Assembly (NCBI GenBank): GCA_903813345.2 | Contig: CAIIXF020000002.1 | Span: 5,124,001 to 5,188,000 of the forward strand | Direction: 5' to 3' | DNA: 64,000 nucleotides | From: Owenia fusiformis | Taxonomy: Eukaryota; Annelida; Polychaeta; Sabellida; Oweniidae | Shown here: positions 1 to 12,100 of the stretch, in pieces | How the letters are laid out: each line of letters begins with the position of its first letter | Position numbering within the stretch: the first letter of the stretch is position 1 | Position numbers and translations under genes: made by a program | Notes under the pieces: generated by a model | Told to the model about the DNA's origin: nothing | Seen by the model: only the letters and a program-made list of their open reading frames with translations | The model's database searches: none

Positions 1-66
1 ACCATTTTGACTACATTTGACCATTTTGATGGACTTGATACCCACTTGTCCCTTATCACTTCTAAG

Positions 67-344
67 AACTGTCGACACCAAAACTGATTACTGTTATAGC
101 ATGTTCAAAAGACAGTGACTGTAACAGTAGTGAATTATACTGCCCAATGGGAGAGTCTGAGACACGCTATAAGGGGGAGGACCTTGGAAACTGTCGAAGG
201 CGTCTCATTCATGAGTTGGCTTGCACCAGAGACGGGGAATGCTGAATAGATAACATGTGCCATAGGAACCAATGTTACAAGAACACGACAAATTACATGC
301 GTGGTAGGATGCTTAATTATTTGGGACTGTTTGTAAGAAAATGA
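67..344 (+). pseudogene. Decayed cysteine-rich (EB-module-like) exon, unit 1
   Basis: After a pyrimidine-rich acceptor-like stretch ending at 66, one frame reads a cysteine-rich peptide with the pattern C-x5-C-x6-C, then a basic linker, then ACTRDGEC, an in-frame TGA at 243-245, and IDNMCHRNQCYKN before a second stop at 342-344. The piece after ACT matches the end of the next unit (ACTQNSTCRTGQICYHNVCRK), where the stop position is Arg, so a CGA-to-TGA change is the simplest explanation. The cysteine spacing resembles EB-type modules of secreted invertebrate proteins; this assignment is by pattern only. The gene may begin outside the window. Confidence 0.4.
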
Positions 345-477
345 TAACATGAAATGTGCTCGTGTATATAAGTAAATAGATACTTAATATGGTCTTAAAA
401 TATCGCCTTATATTAGAAAAACATGTGTAGCAAACATTATTCAAGTGCACTAAAACATGTTTTCAGGTAAGCAATGA

Positions 478-843
478 ACCAGCAACAAAGATTGCTTTTA
501 TGAAGATTTAATGTACTGCCATTCTCAAATTTCCACATCATACCCCAGAAGAGTTATTAAAGGTTGTAAGCTCCGAGTTAAAGATTGGAAGAAATGTTCT
601 AATGATGGCCAATGCCTGAAAGACCGGAAATGTCACTGGAATCACAACCGATTTAAGCAGTGTATACCCCCACCTCATGGGCCTAACTGGAAATCCGTGT
701 GGCGAGAACCACCTCCTAAAGCGCCGCGGGCATGTACACAAAATAGTACATGCCGGACTGGACAAATCTGTTACCATAATGTGTGTAGGAAAACGTCTGA
801 TGTTTTGTATGCACATGCAAAGGCTGCGCTTTTGTATAGTTAG
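478..843 (+). CDS. Cysteine-rich (EB-module-like) exon or gene fragment, unit 2
   Basis: An open frame ends at 841-843. It contains two cysteine clusters (KKCSNDGQCLKDRKC and RACTQNSTCRTGQICYHNVC) and aligns along its length with the decayed unit at 67-344, so the two are tandem paralogous units. An ATG lies at 511; possible acceptors are a TTTCAG ending at 466 and a CCCCAG ending at 548. If the exon starts at 467, a TGA at 475-477 falls where unit 1 has its first cysteine. The 15 residues after the last cysteine are not module-like. It could be a terminal exon of a secreted protein gene or a second pseudo-copy. No recognised product name. Confidence 0.35.
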   Translation, partial: TSNKDCFYEDLMYCHSQISTSYPRRVIKGCKLRVKDWKKCSNDGQCLKDRKCHWNHNRFKQCIPPPHGPNWKSVWREPPPKAPRACTQNSTCRTGQICYHNVCRKTSDVLYAHAKAALLYS

Positions 844-844
844 T

Positions 845-1244
845 TTTACTTATAAATAATTTATTGAATTCTAATTCAGAATCTGTATTAGATCGTGTGA
901 TACGAAGAATGGAATTATACGATAGAAAAGGGGTGCATAATTTTCACTGAAAATGGACTCTAAATATATATTGCGGGCTACTTGTTGGGTGTATACTAGT
1001 ATAACCTTTTGAGTCATTTTCAAATCCTTTAAAATTATTTTATATTTACCGAAGCAATACTCAAAACACATAAACTCTTTAATCATCTTCTATGTAAAAT
1101 ACCACTTGGTGTAAAGGAAAACCCCTTCAAGATCTTAAATAAATCTAAAAATGACTTTTTCATAACTAGAAATAATTAGTAAACAGCCCCAAGGAGGGGC
1201 AAGTCTCACCGAAGAAAACATATTTTAAAGATGAAATGAACACA
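845..1244. other. AT-rich stretch, nothing recognised
   Basis: There is no coding frame with recognisable content, no clear repeat boundary and no RNA-like element here. Confidence 0.5.
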
Positions 1245-2005
1245 GAATTCTATAACTGGTATTAAGTTATCAAAAATACTTCACATATTATATATGAAAA
1301 GTGGTAGCCATTTTGAATGAACAGCCATCTTGAGTAGAGCTTGTATGTCACCAGGCATTATTCAGTATAAGAATTTGAAACAACTCAGTCGACTGGTATT
1401 GGAGTCATCAAATTTACGAAAGATGGCAGTCATTTTGATTCAAATATTCATATCAGTCATTTTGAATTGAGCAGCCATCTTGGAAATTTCCCCTCGAGCA
1501 GATGTATGTTCCAAAAGTACCAGTATATAAAATTTTAACAAATTCTTCAACTGGTATTTGAGTTATCAAACAATACATTTTTCATTATGAAAATGGCGTC
1601 CATTTTGAAATGAGCGGCCATATTGAAAAAACTCATTAAGCAGAGGTCCTTACAATATTAGCCTATACAATTTTGACCAAATTATATAAATTGGTCCATA
1701 TAGCTTTTGAAATCCAATGGTCATCTTGAAAATTTCTTCTTGAGCAGAGCCCTGTTCCTAGCCATAAGCACTAGACTTTGAACCAAATCCGTCAAATGGT
1801 ATTTGAGTTATCAAAGATTACGTTTTACAAAAAATGGCAGTCATTTTGAATTGAGTGGCCACATTGAAAATCTCTTGTCAAGCAGAGGTCCTATACTTCA
1901 GCCTATAGAATTTGAAAAAAGCAGTCTACTGGCAATTTTAGTTATCGTCCGGACAAACGAACAGACGGACAGCTTCTCTATATCCCAACGAACATTATAC
2001 GAATA
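1245..2005 (-). repeat. Dispersed repeat with internal subrepeats, minus-strand copy
   Basis: Four or more diverged subunits each carry 'ATTTGAGTTATCAAA', then 'CATTTTGAATTGAG', then 'GCCATCTTGAAAAT'. The right end (about 1940-2000) has GTCCGGACAAACGAACAGAC followed by CTATATCCCAACGAAC. Reverse-complemented, the order and motifs match the copy at 10768-11720, which begins TATCCCATCGAACGAAG, then a CGTC-rich run, then subunits. Same family, opposite strand. Confidence 0.65.
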
Positions 2006-2125
2006 GTTTAGTAGGCCTAATAATTATGTTATTTCTGGAAAAGAGAGCTTAGAGGGTACCTCTTTCTTATATTAGCTTACATTACTTGCGATCTGAAATG
2101 CAACGTTCCCAACACAACGGTGGAC

Positions 2126-2133
2126 TATATAAG
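2126..2133 (+). promoter_or_regulatory. TATA-like box upstream of an unassigned small open frame
   Basis: The sequence TATATAAG lies about 40 bases upstream of the open frame at 2149-2409. No other promoter evidence supports it. Confidence 0.2.
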
Positions 2134-2148
2134 TTTGAACCAACTTGA

Positions 2149-2409
2149 ATCGGTAATACACAGATACATGTGAGCTACGAATGTTCTACTAAAAATAAAA
2201 TACGACAAGAAGACGTTCGATATCTCAGTGATACCATTAAAGAAGCTGTTTATGACATTAATGATATGATTGGCAAGTGGCGAGATCATCACCTTGGGAC
2301 TTTGACTTATACTGTTGGAGAAAGTATTATTTACATTAAGTTTGGAGCTTATATAAACTATGATTTTGGTGAAAGGGGATGGTTAGATTGTGATAAAGTC
2401 CCAATGTAG
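2149..2409 (+). CDS. Unassigned small open frame or terminal exon
   Basis: The frame is open from 2149 to a stop at 2407-2409. It encodes a mixed-composition peptide rich in acidic and aromatic residues, ending GERGWLDCDKVPM. The 5' part has no in-frame ATG; the first Met comes about 40 residues in. If real, it is therefore an exon joined to something upstream (an ACACAG acceptor ends at 2162), or it is not coding. AATAAA at about 2628 could be its poly(A) signal. I do not recognise a family. Confidence 0.22.
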   Translation: MGNTQIHVSYECSTKNKIRQEDVRYLSDTIKEAVYDINDMIGKWRDHHLGTLTYTVGESIIYIKFGAYINYDFGERGWLDCDKVPM

Positions 2410-4450
2410 TAGGATGGCGATTTCTTAGAATAACTAATGAGGATCCGGAGGACTGATATAGAACATTTAGAATTTTCACACTGACAACTTTCGACTCAAA
2501 CATTGTCAGCCGTGGTAGAGCAACATATTATCCAAAAACAACATATTAGCCAGAATGGTCAGCTTTACTTGTATATACCCAGAGCATGTTTTATATCTCT
2601 GATATACCCAACTTGTGAATGATAGAAATAAATATAAAATATAATTTATATCCAACACGGAACAATTTTTTTTATTTTGTTTAATTCACAGTAAGCAATT
2701 CAAGGGAGTATCACAAAAAACAAACCTACAAACAGGTACTGTTTGGGCAATAAATAAATGACTACTTGATTTTCTATTACCATTTCCACACCATTTTGTT
2801 TGAAAGCACATTGTTGTCAATATTGTCTAGATACATGTTCCCAAAAATTCGTATATTTTATATACAGTTTGTATACTCTACGCCTAAAAACCTAAATTTC
2901 GCGGGAGTTTTCGGGTCATTGCGGCACCCGCGAATAACCCCAATTTTGATCAAGTTCGCTTGATAATTCCGCGAGTCGCGGTTCACTTAACGGCCCTGCA
3001 TGTCCCTTTTCCCACTAACAAAGACTTTATATACATTACAAGAACATTTAGATTTATGGTCGCAATAAAGAAATATACACCAAAAGACAATAACGTTTGC
3101 TTCCTTGAATCAAACAGTGCCCAATTAGTTATAGTATGATTGTGATCGTGTTACAGTAAGCCTATGATTTGAATATAAGCCTATGTGTTTTCAGAATATT
3201 GCCGTCTGTGTCCTATGATTGAAACATGTTCTTCATAATCAATCATGTAAGGCCCGGTACGCTGGGTTCGCACAGGCGTACCAGATGATTTCAAATTCGC
3301 TCCAAATACTACAAAATTTCGAAGTGGGAGAACCCCACAGACCCCCTGAACGCTGCTTCTCTCAAAGTCTTGCCTCCCGTGCGGGCTCCCGAGGTGGCGT
3401 ACTACTTAGAAAAATAGCGCAACGCCCTTTTAAGCTCCAGGCAGTTTATTAATTATAAATATTATTTTTAGTGAATAATCTTTATTCCTTTTATTTTAGT
3501 TTTGTTCTAATTATTTACAACAGGAAAGAGTATGAACATTTTTAGTATGAATTTTTCTAGCGTTCAGAATTTTGGTGCATCACGTCGGCCCCGCATCACT
3601 TTCACAAATTCAACATTTTCTGATTTACATCATAATTAGACGTTTTGACGTAACCACAATCAAACAGACAACATGTACCCGGTAAATTAGTAGGCCTAGG
3701 CTATACTTTATTTTTACAATTGAATTTATTTTGAAGGAATAGATCGGCCGTATAGATCGGTATTGAGAAGCGGCGCAAACCTATTATCGCCCAGCCATCA
3801 AAATAAAGCTGTAAAAGTTTTTCATACGATTTTCAAACATGCAGTCAACTCTAATAGTTGTGCATGAACTCAAAATGAAAGACAGGGAAACATCAAATTA
3901 AGGGTGTGAAAAACGTCATCAAATTTCCCTCTCAATAATTGATGACATCATCACTTTAGACTCATATTTCTAGGCGGGAATTTTGACGAAGAAACGTCTG
4001 CCATTCTGCGGATTTTCATTACATTTCCAGAGGTTTGTAAGCTTCATTGTAGGCTGGACTTAGATTTGATGTATTGAATTGAATCATCTTAAGTAAAAGC
4101 TGAGAAAATTTAGATTTATTTTAATGAGGCAATCAGTAAGTTTGTTAAATTCATAGGTAGCCTAGATCCCGGCCAGATTCTTTTGTAGCTAGCCTAGCTA
4201 GAGTAGAAGGATCAGTAGCTCAATAAAATATAAGTAATCTAGATCTAGCCTATGCTCCGGCTTTCGCCAGAAACGTACTTGACGTCCGTGGAGAAATCAG
4301 CATTTCTAGAAAATTGTGGTTTCTAAAAAATCAAGAGAAAAGGCAGGGTAACAAAAACCTAGCAAAAACCACAGGGGTTTGTTTGGAGGATCAGGCAGAG
4401 CCCTCTTGTAGGCTATTTCAAACCTACAATAATTAGAAATCTAAAAGACA
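2410..4450. other. Intergenic, no gene recognised
   Basis: The stretch is AT-rich with short GC-rich islands: 'TTTCGCGGGAGTTTTCGGG' near 2900 with 'CACCCGCGAATAACCCC' near 2930, and a GC-rich patch at 3250-3440 that looks like interspersed-repeat debris. No exon could be supported. Confidence 0.5.
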
Positions 4451-4454
4451 AGGG

Positions 4455-4714
4455 ACTTCTATGGCGGATCCGGGGGGGGGGGGGCATGGGGCCAGGGCCC
4501 TAAGTTGGGCCCAGAAAAAACAAAAATTGGGCCCAAAAAATTTTGGGGCAAAAAGGCCTTCAGGCACCAAAAAGTGGGCCTTTTTGGTCATTACTAGGCC
4601 TTCTAAGGCCTTATTTTTTAATTTCAGGCCCAAAATTTTTTTTCGCGCAAGCACGGAAGCTATTTTCTATGACCGGCAATTTGGCCCCCCCGTGTTGGTT
4701 CCTGGATCCGCCAC
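4455..4714 (+). mobile_element. hAT-like MITE, copy 1
   Basis: The ends are TGGCGGATCC (left) and GGATCCGCCA (right), an exact 10-base inverted pair. The right end extends to CCTGGATCCGCCACT, close to the CAGTGGCGGATCCAGG-type termini common on hAT elements. GGACTT flanks both sides as a possible target duplication. The interior has GGGCC/AGGCC-rich text shared with the element at 10531-10757 and a run of G starting at about 4470. There is no transposase. Confidence 0.65.
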
Positions 4715-5120
4715 TGGACTTTGAAGTTATTTGAGGGTTCTGCCTTATCCTCCAGACAAATCCCTGAGGCAAAACCTAGGCTAGGCCTAAATCGACAATT
4801 CTAAAAAAATCAAGAGAACAAGAAAAGTGGGGGTCTAAAACAATTGCTAAAAATAATTGGGGAGAAAAATCAGGGTTACAGTAGATCTAAAACAATTATC
4901 TGATTAATCGAGTTCAGAAAAAAGTTGGGTAAAAAAATATGGAGCTTTTTCAAAAATAGGGGAGCATCTGAAAGATTTGGATTTTTTGAAAAATTGAGTT
5001 TTCACTAAAAAATTGGGTTAACTTAGGCGCTAAATATCAGGATTTCTCCCAATTCATATCAGGACTTGAAATGTGAGAGTCTGATCTTATAGGTTATGGC
5101 CATGAATATACTAGTATGTA

Positions 5121-6066
5121 CAGGGTGGTCAAAAAATGGAAACCCTGTATCAGGCCTGTCAACTGTCCCGCAATTTGTGTATTTGTCACGCATTTGCTGA
5201 AGAACTTGAAATCACGCCAGTTTTCTTTGCAAGACAGAAAATGTCACACAAATACGCATTTTACTTGGTAATTGTCAAGCAAAAATATTTCTGTTGTAGA
5301 AAAATTTCTGAATAAGTTCGCCCATACAGCAAAATTACGGATGCCGAAAAAAAGTATGCATTCCGTTCGGACTTTACACGCGTATCAAGTATACGCATTC
5401 CGTTCGAAATTTTTCATACCTGTAATTTGGATCAATGTGTTCAGATTTGGACCAAGGTGTCCACATTTTGAGGGGAGGTGTTCAACATTTCCAAGTCATT
5501 CATGTTAGGTGTTCCAAAGTTGACAGGCCTGCTGTATTTTCCTCATATCTTTGACTTTTTAAGGAATTTCTCCCTGATATTTCACACATTTGTACAGTAT
5601 CCCATTCCCTACCACTCCACCATATTTCATGACTATGATCAGACTGATAGTTTTGCAATCATCATGCTGTACGCAAACTTGCACAGTTGTCAATGACCCC
5701 AATGCATTTCTGAGCAGGTATGGCCTGAATGATACAAATGTTCTCACTTTTGAGGTTCTGTAATTGTCCTGAGGTCATTCTCTTACACTCATACATACAT
5801 CTCTGCGGCGTGCCATACCTCACAGGTGAGGTAGGAACATTTTGGACGATGTGTGCCAGTTTCCCTACCACACAATAGTGGCCACTTGAGCATGTTCTTT
5901 AAAGTGCTATATTCATTGATTTGTGACTATTAATCGGATGAAATAAAGTAGGCTGGTAGGAAATTGAAAACTGTACAAATGTGCAAAATATCAGGGAGTT
6001 ATTTCTCATAATGCCAAAGATATAAGGAAAATGGTGTAAGGGTTTCCAGTTTTTTTTACCACCCTG
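5121..6066. mobile_element. TA-flanked inverted-repeat element (mariner/Tc1-type ends)
   Basis: The left end reads TA|CAGGGTGGTCAAAAAATGG and the right end is its inverted partner, ending CCACCCTG|TA, with TIRs of about 28 bases. The arms continue inward: 'TCCCTGATATTTCACACATTTG' on the left has a reverse-complement partner near 5990 on the right, so the element is largely palindromic. It carries a second element at 5151-5531. Its right end lies only about 127 bases upstream of the PRDM9 start codon. Confidence 0.75.
5151..5531. mobile_element. Nested MITE with CAGGCCTGTCAACT termini
   Basis: CAGGCCTGTCAACT at the left and AGTTGACAGGCCTG at the right are perfect inverted repeats. CTGTAT is present on both flanks as a possible target duplication. 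Removing this segment would rejoin the left arm of the 5121-6066 element, showing that it inserted later. Confidence 0.65.
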
Positions 6067-6193
6067 TATGCAATTTACATCAGCATTCCAATTCCAGACC
6101 CAACCTGAGTGGACAACACAGTTCATTTACCAATACCTTGGCTTGAGCTGTACCTACAAAAGATTAAGTGCAACAAGATCCAGTGTCATCATA

Positions 6194-9100
6194 ATGGCCG
6201 TTTTCAAAGGTTTGGACATCCCCAGTATTGACATCAGCCAGATTGACTTTACAAAGTCATCTGATGACATCACAATAGAGGAATATTTCACCAAGGAGGA
6301 GCTTTCTAATATTTCTGCCTATGAAAGATTTAGGTTCAGAAATATTAAGCAGAACTATCTTATGATGATGAAAATAGGTGAGATTGTATAATTAGGGTTT
6401 AAGTCCATTTATTTAAAGCCATTTATTATTTTGCATTATTTTTATCAAACAAGGAATTAGGCGACCCAATCCTACCATGAAACATTTCTCCAAAATAGAG
6501 AGATTTAGATTTTTTATTCACAAAGATAATGCAGTTTAGAGAAGATTACAGATATTGTAACAATTCAAAATTGCCCCCTGTCCTTCAGACTGGTAACTGG
6601 AATTATCATTGATTTTGAAATCTATCAAAACTACTAGTATATACTTTAGTTGAGTTAAAGACAAATTTAGGCATTTTAGGGTAGATTTAAATACATGTTG
6701 CGTAGATTTAAATGCATGTTGCGTTTTCTATTTTTTTACTACTATCTTGTAAAATCCAGTTCAAAATGGCTACCAAAAGGAATTTCTGTTAATTTTGTGA
6801 TTAAATTACATGTATGGCTTTATTCAAGTAAATCTAACTAAGGTACTAATAGATCACAAAACCTTTATCATCTTGTGAAAGATTTAGAGCTTAATATACT
6901 TAGAAGTTTTAGAAAGGGTATTTTTGGTGGGATTAATTATTTGTCACTCTGTAAAGTTGCTATTTTCTAGTTATAGTTAGAAATTTTTTATTTTCTATGC
7001 AGAAATGTACATTACTATTTCTATTCATGCTTAAATGGTTGTAGGTATACCCATTATCAAACCTGATTTTATGAAGAGCAAGCGTGGAAGAAAGAGACCT
7101 CCTCCTCCTCCCTCTGAAAGTAGTTCTGATGAAGAGTGGCTCCCTTCTAAAGAGAGACAAAGAGACAGGCCAAAGAGAGGTAAATCTCATTACTTGAAAA
7201 ATATATTTCTTGCGTAAATCTAGTGAGAAGTAAAAACATTCAACATACCTGTTGCTTCAATTTTAAGACTCTTTCTCCAGGTTTCTTACTTTGGATTCTT
7301 TACAGTTCACATCAGTTTGCCAAAAACTAGATGCGATACAAGAATGCATTTCATAAAACTTCACATGTTTGAGTATTTTCCATTTTAATCTAGCTATCAA
7401 GCCATTCAGACCATTCGTTGCCCCTTTCAAAGTGACACAGAAACGTCAACAGCAAGTTCCAGCAGCAGAGAATGGAGCCATTCAGAAAAAGGTAAATACA
7501 CACAAATGAATCATGATTAGTAAATGTAGCATCCTCAGACCTCAGTATCTATTTTAAAAATTGCCAAATTAAATTAAGTTATGTTGAAGTATTATGAAGT
7601 CATTTTACTTTGAGGAAAAGATCCTGAATAGTTATGAATAAATGAAAAATGATTTTTCTGCAGAAACCCAAACCTTCAGCAACAGTCACAAATGCTACCA
7701 TAGCAACCAAAGATGACACAATGAAAGCCAGTACCACCAAGTCCACCAAGCCAGAACAGCCAAGTCAACCCGTAAAGCCTAAAAAATCCTCACCCCCTCT
7801 TGTGTTAGACTTTCTAGGATATGATGATGTCGAGATCAAAAAATGGAGGAAAGTCTGTATGCTGAAGACCAACAAGATTAAAGCTGAGATAGAACTCCTG
7901 GAAAATGATATGGATCAGGCTTTGTTGGAATTGGTTGAATTGGGTAGGTATGACATAAAGTTGCATGGAAAATCAAATACTTTGATACTTTTTACACCTT
8001 TTCAAATTTTGATTTTATTAATACCCGGGAGTACATTGTTATGATTAATTAAACATCAATAGTTTGTTATTCCATTATTGATTAATGTGTGTGAGGAATA
8101 TAACTGAATAATAAAACAAATGTTTAATTCTATTTTCGGTGAATAGCCCTTCTGGCTTTGTGAAATATCACTTATGAAAGGTGCACAGGTATTCACTTCA
8201 ATGGAATTAAATATTTGTATATTATTGTCAATAAGTCACCATTATTGTGACATTAAAAAGTTAAAAAGGAAAATGTTCCTGTGTATGATAACTTCTCTAG
8301 CAAAATATACAATACTCTAGCATTATCTTTAAACAGAAGTGAAGGTTACTCACAAATAATATACCCATTGCATGGCATAGCATTATCCCTTATAAGCAGA
8401 CATATTTGTGGCTATTGACCCTTTTAATAAATTTGGAGCTGATTATTGATATTTACAGAGCTGCAGAAGGAGGAAGAAGCAGAACTGGCAAAGCGAGAGA
8501 GGGAAGCTCCCAGGTACCCAAAGAGGAACATAGAAAGGACAAACTACAAGCTCCTTGAGGTGCCAGATGATGATGAATTTTTGTGTAAGTAAAGAAAATG
8601 AATACTAAAGAAAAACTTTATATTGTATATCCATTTTAAAGTAGAATTAGCATAATGCTAATTTTGGCCAGAATTAAACATCATAAATGTGTAGCTATTG
8701 TTCATTGAAAGATGTCAGCCATTATTGAAAAGGTTTATCATTTGCCCTGTGAGATGTTGAGGTGATGTGAAGGTAGATGCAGTTAATAATGCATTGTTGA
8801 TAATAGGAAATGAGTAATCTTTATTTGTAGGAGTGATAGCTAAATTGAGGGTGTTCTTTAATTTATGAAAATATTTTACACATGTATAAATACTTATGAT
8901 CAATTATTTTAATTCAAAGTGACAATATGCAGTTTATTATTCAATTTTACTAATTATGAACTATAGTTGTACTGGGTCTGCTTCTTGTTGGCGCAATATT
9001 CACAATTGTCTAAAAGTATACATATATGCTATATTTTACCGGTACTTGGTTTTAGTTTGTGAGGACTGCAACTTAGAGCATAAAGGAGATTGCCCAATAC

Positions 9101-12100
9101 ATGGTCCCTTAATCATAGTGGAAGACAGAAAGGTATGAATTGATATTATTTAAAAATACCTACCTACCTGTAACTTAGTAACCTAGAGCATAAAAAGAAG
9201 CATTCTCATTTCTTACCTACAAATACTTATTTATTTTTGTCTCAAAACATATTTTTACATTTAACATTTTAAAATTATACTATCGCAGTAAGTGCAGTTT
9301 ATGAGAGATATGACTGGTATAGAATAATATATAAATACATTTAATTTAGCAAATATACTGAAAATACATGATTATATGAAATTATTATATAAATTATATG
9401 AAATGCTATCATGTCTTGTTTTTTCTGAATTTATACATTAAAAAATAACAGAATTCAGAAGCCAAAAAGACATTTGAAAGTTAGTAAAATCCCAGATGTC
9501 AGATTTTGGCACTTCTATTCAGGGAAAATATGAAAACAACAATATGCCTGTATATCCATTATCCATGGTCATTTAACATGGTTGATTCAATCACATTGTC
9601 TCTCTCATCTCTCATTCAAGAAAATCTCAAATTACCAGGGGGTCATTAACAGAACATTCGCAAAGTTACGAATTCGTAATTCGTAACTTTATGAAATTCG
9701 TAAATATTTAAAAAGTTACGAATGATTTACGAATTCATAAAGTTACGAATCGGCCATTAACAGAACACTTTCGTAAGTCATTCATAAGTTTTATCGTTCG
9801 TAAACGAATTTCAAATTGTGACGTCATCTTATATCATTATTTAGCACAAATAAAAATATGATGGCATTTGATATCATTGCGCGCTGTGATCAAACCTGTC
9901 TCCGCGATTTCAAAGATTCTCAGCTCAGGAACATATTTGCTTATCATGTAAGAATAGGTAGATATTTTAGCTTGAAACTCAGCATGCATATAGAGAACAA
10001 TTTATTTTTGCCAACCTGTATACCTTACATAAGAATTGGATGAGAAATGTGCCATTCGCAAAGTTATGAAAGGGTCTGAGGTGCTATTAAAGTTACGAAT
10101 GAAAGCATACGTGACGTCATTTTTTCGTAACTTGGCGAATCGTTCGTAACTTTACGAAAGTTCTGTTAATGCACATTTACCAAATTCGTAAAATTAACAA
10201 TTGATTTGCGAATTCGTAACTTTACGAAAGTTCTGTTAATGACCCCCAGACTAACAACTGACATGTACATAATGAATATCATTTCAGGTTGAAGGTGGAA
10301 AGTTCAGAGCTGAACTGACAGCCCCATATGACTTAGTAGTGAGGTTGTCTAAGATCCCTGGTGCTGGTCATGGAGTGTGGACCACAGCTGAGATACCCAA
10401 GGGGGTCAGGTTTGGCCCATATGCTGGTAGAATTGTAGAGATACACAGGGAACATGATGCACATGAGAGTGGTTATGCTTGGATGGTAATGGTAAGTACA
10501 TATTGAGTTAGAAGATTTCAAGAAGTGGTTGATACCACTGGTGGATCTGGACCTGGCATTCCCAATTTTTAAGGGCCAATTAGGGCCTGGTTGAGCCTTT
10601 TGAGGCCTTATTTTTAAATTGAAGGCCTTAAATAACGGGCCTTAAATTTTCTAATTTTGGACTGATTTATGCTTTTCGGGGCTCAAACTCTTTTTCTGCC
10701 CAAGAGCAGAAATATTTTTTCTTAGACTTTCAGATCAGCCCCTGGATACTTACTAGATTTATTGAAATGTTTATTATCCCATCGAACGAAGTTCGGAGGG
10801 ATATAGGGAACGCCTCCATTTGTCCGTCCGTCCGTACGTCCGTCCGTACATACGCGTCCGGGCAATAACTCAAATACCGTTGGCCCGATTTTGTTCATAT
10901 TTTGTACACATATACCCTATGGGGGTAGAAGTTCTGCTCGAAAGCCGATTCTTAAAATGGCTGCTCATTTCAAAATGGCGGCCATTTTAGTGTCGATTTT
11001 ACAGTAATTTAGGTGCAATATGTAAAACTGTAATAGTAATATGTTTTAAATGTAAAAAAATTATAAATGACATTAATAAAGCTACAATGTAGATATTAAA
11101 AAAGCACATGGCTGCCATCTTGAAAAATGGCGGCCTTTACTCGTTATTTTACGATTTTTGCTATAACTCGAAAAGTAGTGGAGCGATTTTGTTCATATTT
11201 GGTATGTGAATACTATAAACATTGCACACTGTCTAAAGGCACTTTTGGTAGAAGGCGGCCATTTTTCAAAATGGCCGCCATTTTAACGTATTTTACTATA
11301 ACTCGAAAAGTAGTGGAGCGATTTTGTTCATATTTGGTATGTGAATACTATAAGCATGGCACACTGTCCTATGACACTTTTGGTAGAAGATGGCCATTTT
11401 GAAAAATGGCTGCCATTTTAACGTATTTTACTATAACTCGAAAAGTAATGGAGCGATTTTGTTCATATTTGATATGTGAATACTCTAAGCATGGCACATT
11501 GTCTCATAAAACTTTGGGGAGTAGTCGGCCATTTTGAAAATTTTTTTATGTGTGTTATTTTACAAGTACATGTGTGCGATTTTTCAAAAAATTTATAGGT
11601 GGCTACTTAAAAGCATATTATTTCTTCTGATGACAACTTGGCTAGTGAGCAACCATTTTGAAAATGGTGGCCTTTCTGGTGTGTTGTTTTATGATATTTG
11701 CTATATATTTCGTTTGTAAAAATGCCAGCCATTTCTGTTAGATGGGATTCGCTACGCTTTGGCGTTGCCGTTGTTCTGGTTCCCTTTGCATATGAATTAG
11801 CATATTTAAACGATCATATCATCGAGACCATTGCACTCAGACTTTTTGAAAAGTTGACACTCAGTTTGTGCTACCAAAGTCCCATCATAGCACTGTGTTT
11901 TTCTTGCAGATTTATAAAAATGAGAAACCAAGCCACTTTATTGATGCTGGTGATGTTGGGCAGGCCAACTGGATGCGTTATGTCAACTGTGCCAGGTTTG
12001 AAGGTGAACAGAATGTTACAGCATTCCAGTACCTGGGCCAGATATATTACAGAACATTCAGACCTATACCCCCAAATACTGAAGTACTAGTTTGGTAAGT

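Noticed and set aside
243-245. TGA as selenocysteine in the EB-like unit
   Set aside because: The homologous residue is Arg, not Cys, and no SECIS-like structure was found; nonsense mutation is simpler.
4461-4734. Open frames of 60-90 residues with Gly/Pro/Lys-rich text
   Set aside because: They lie inside a hAT-like MITE and its poly-G run; no coding signature.
11127-11402. Open frame with a repeated ITRKVVERFCSYLVCEYYKH peptide
   Set aside because: It is translation of the about 131-bp subunits of a dispersed repeat in a PRDM9 intron.
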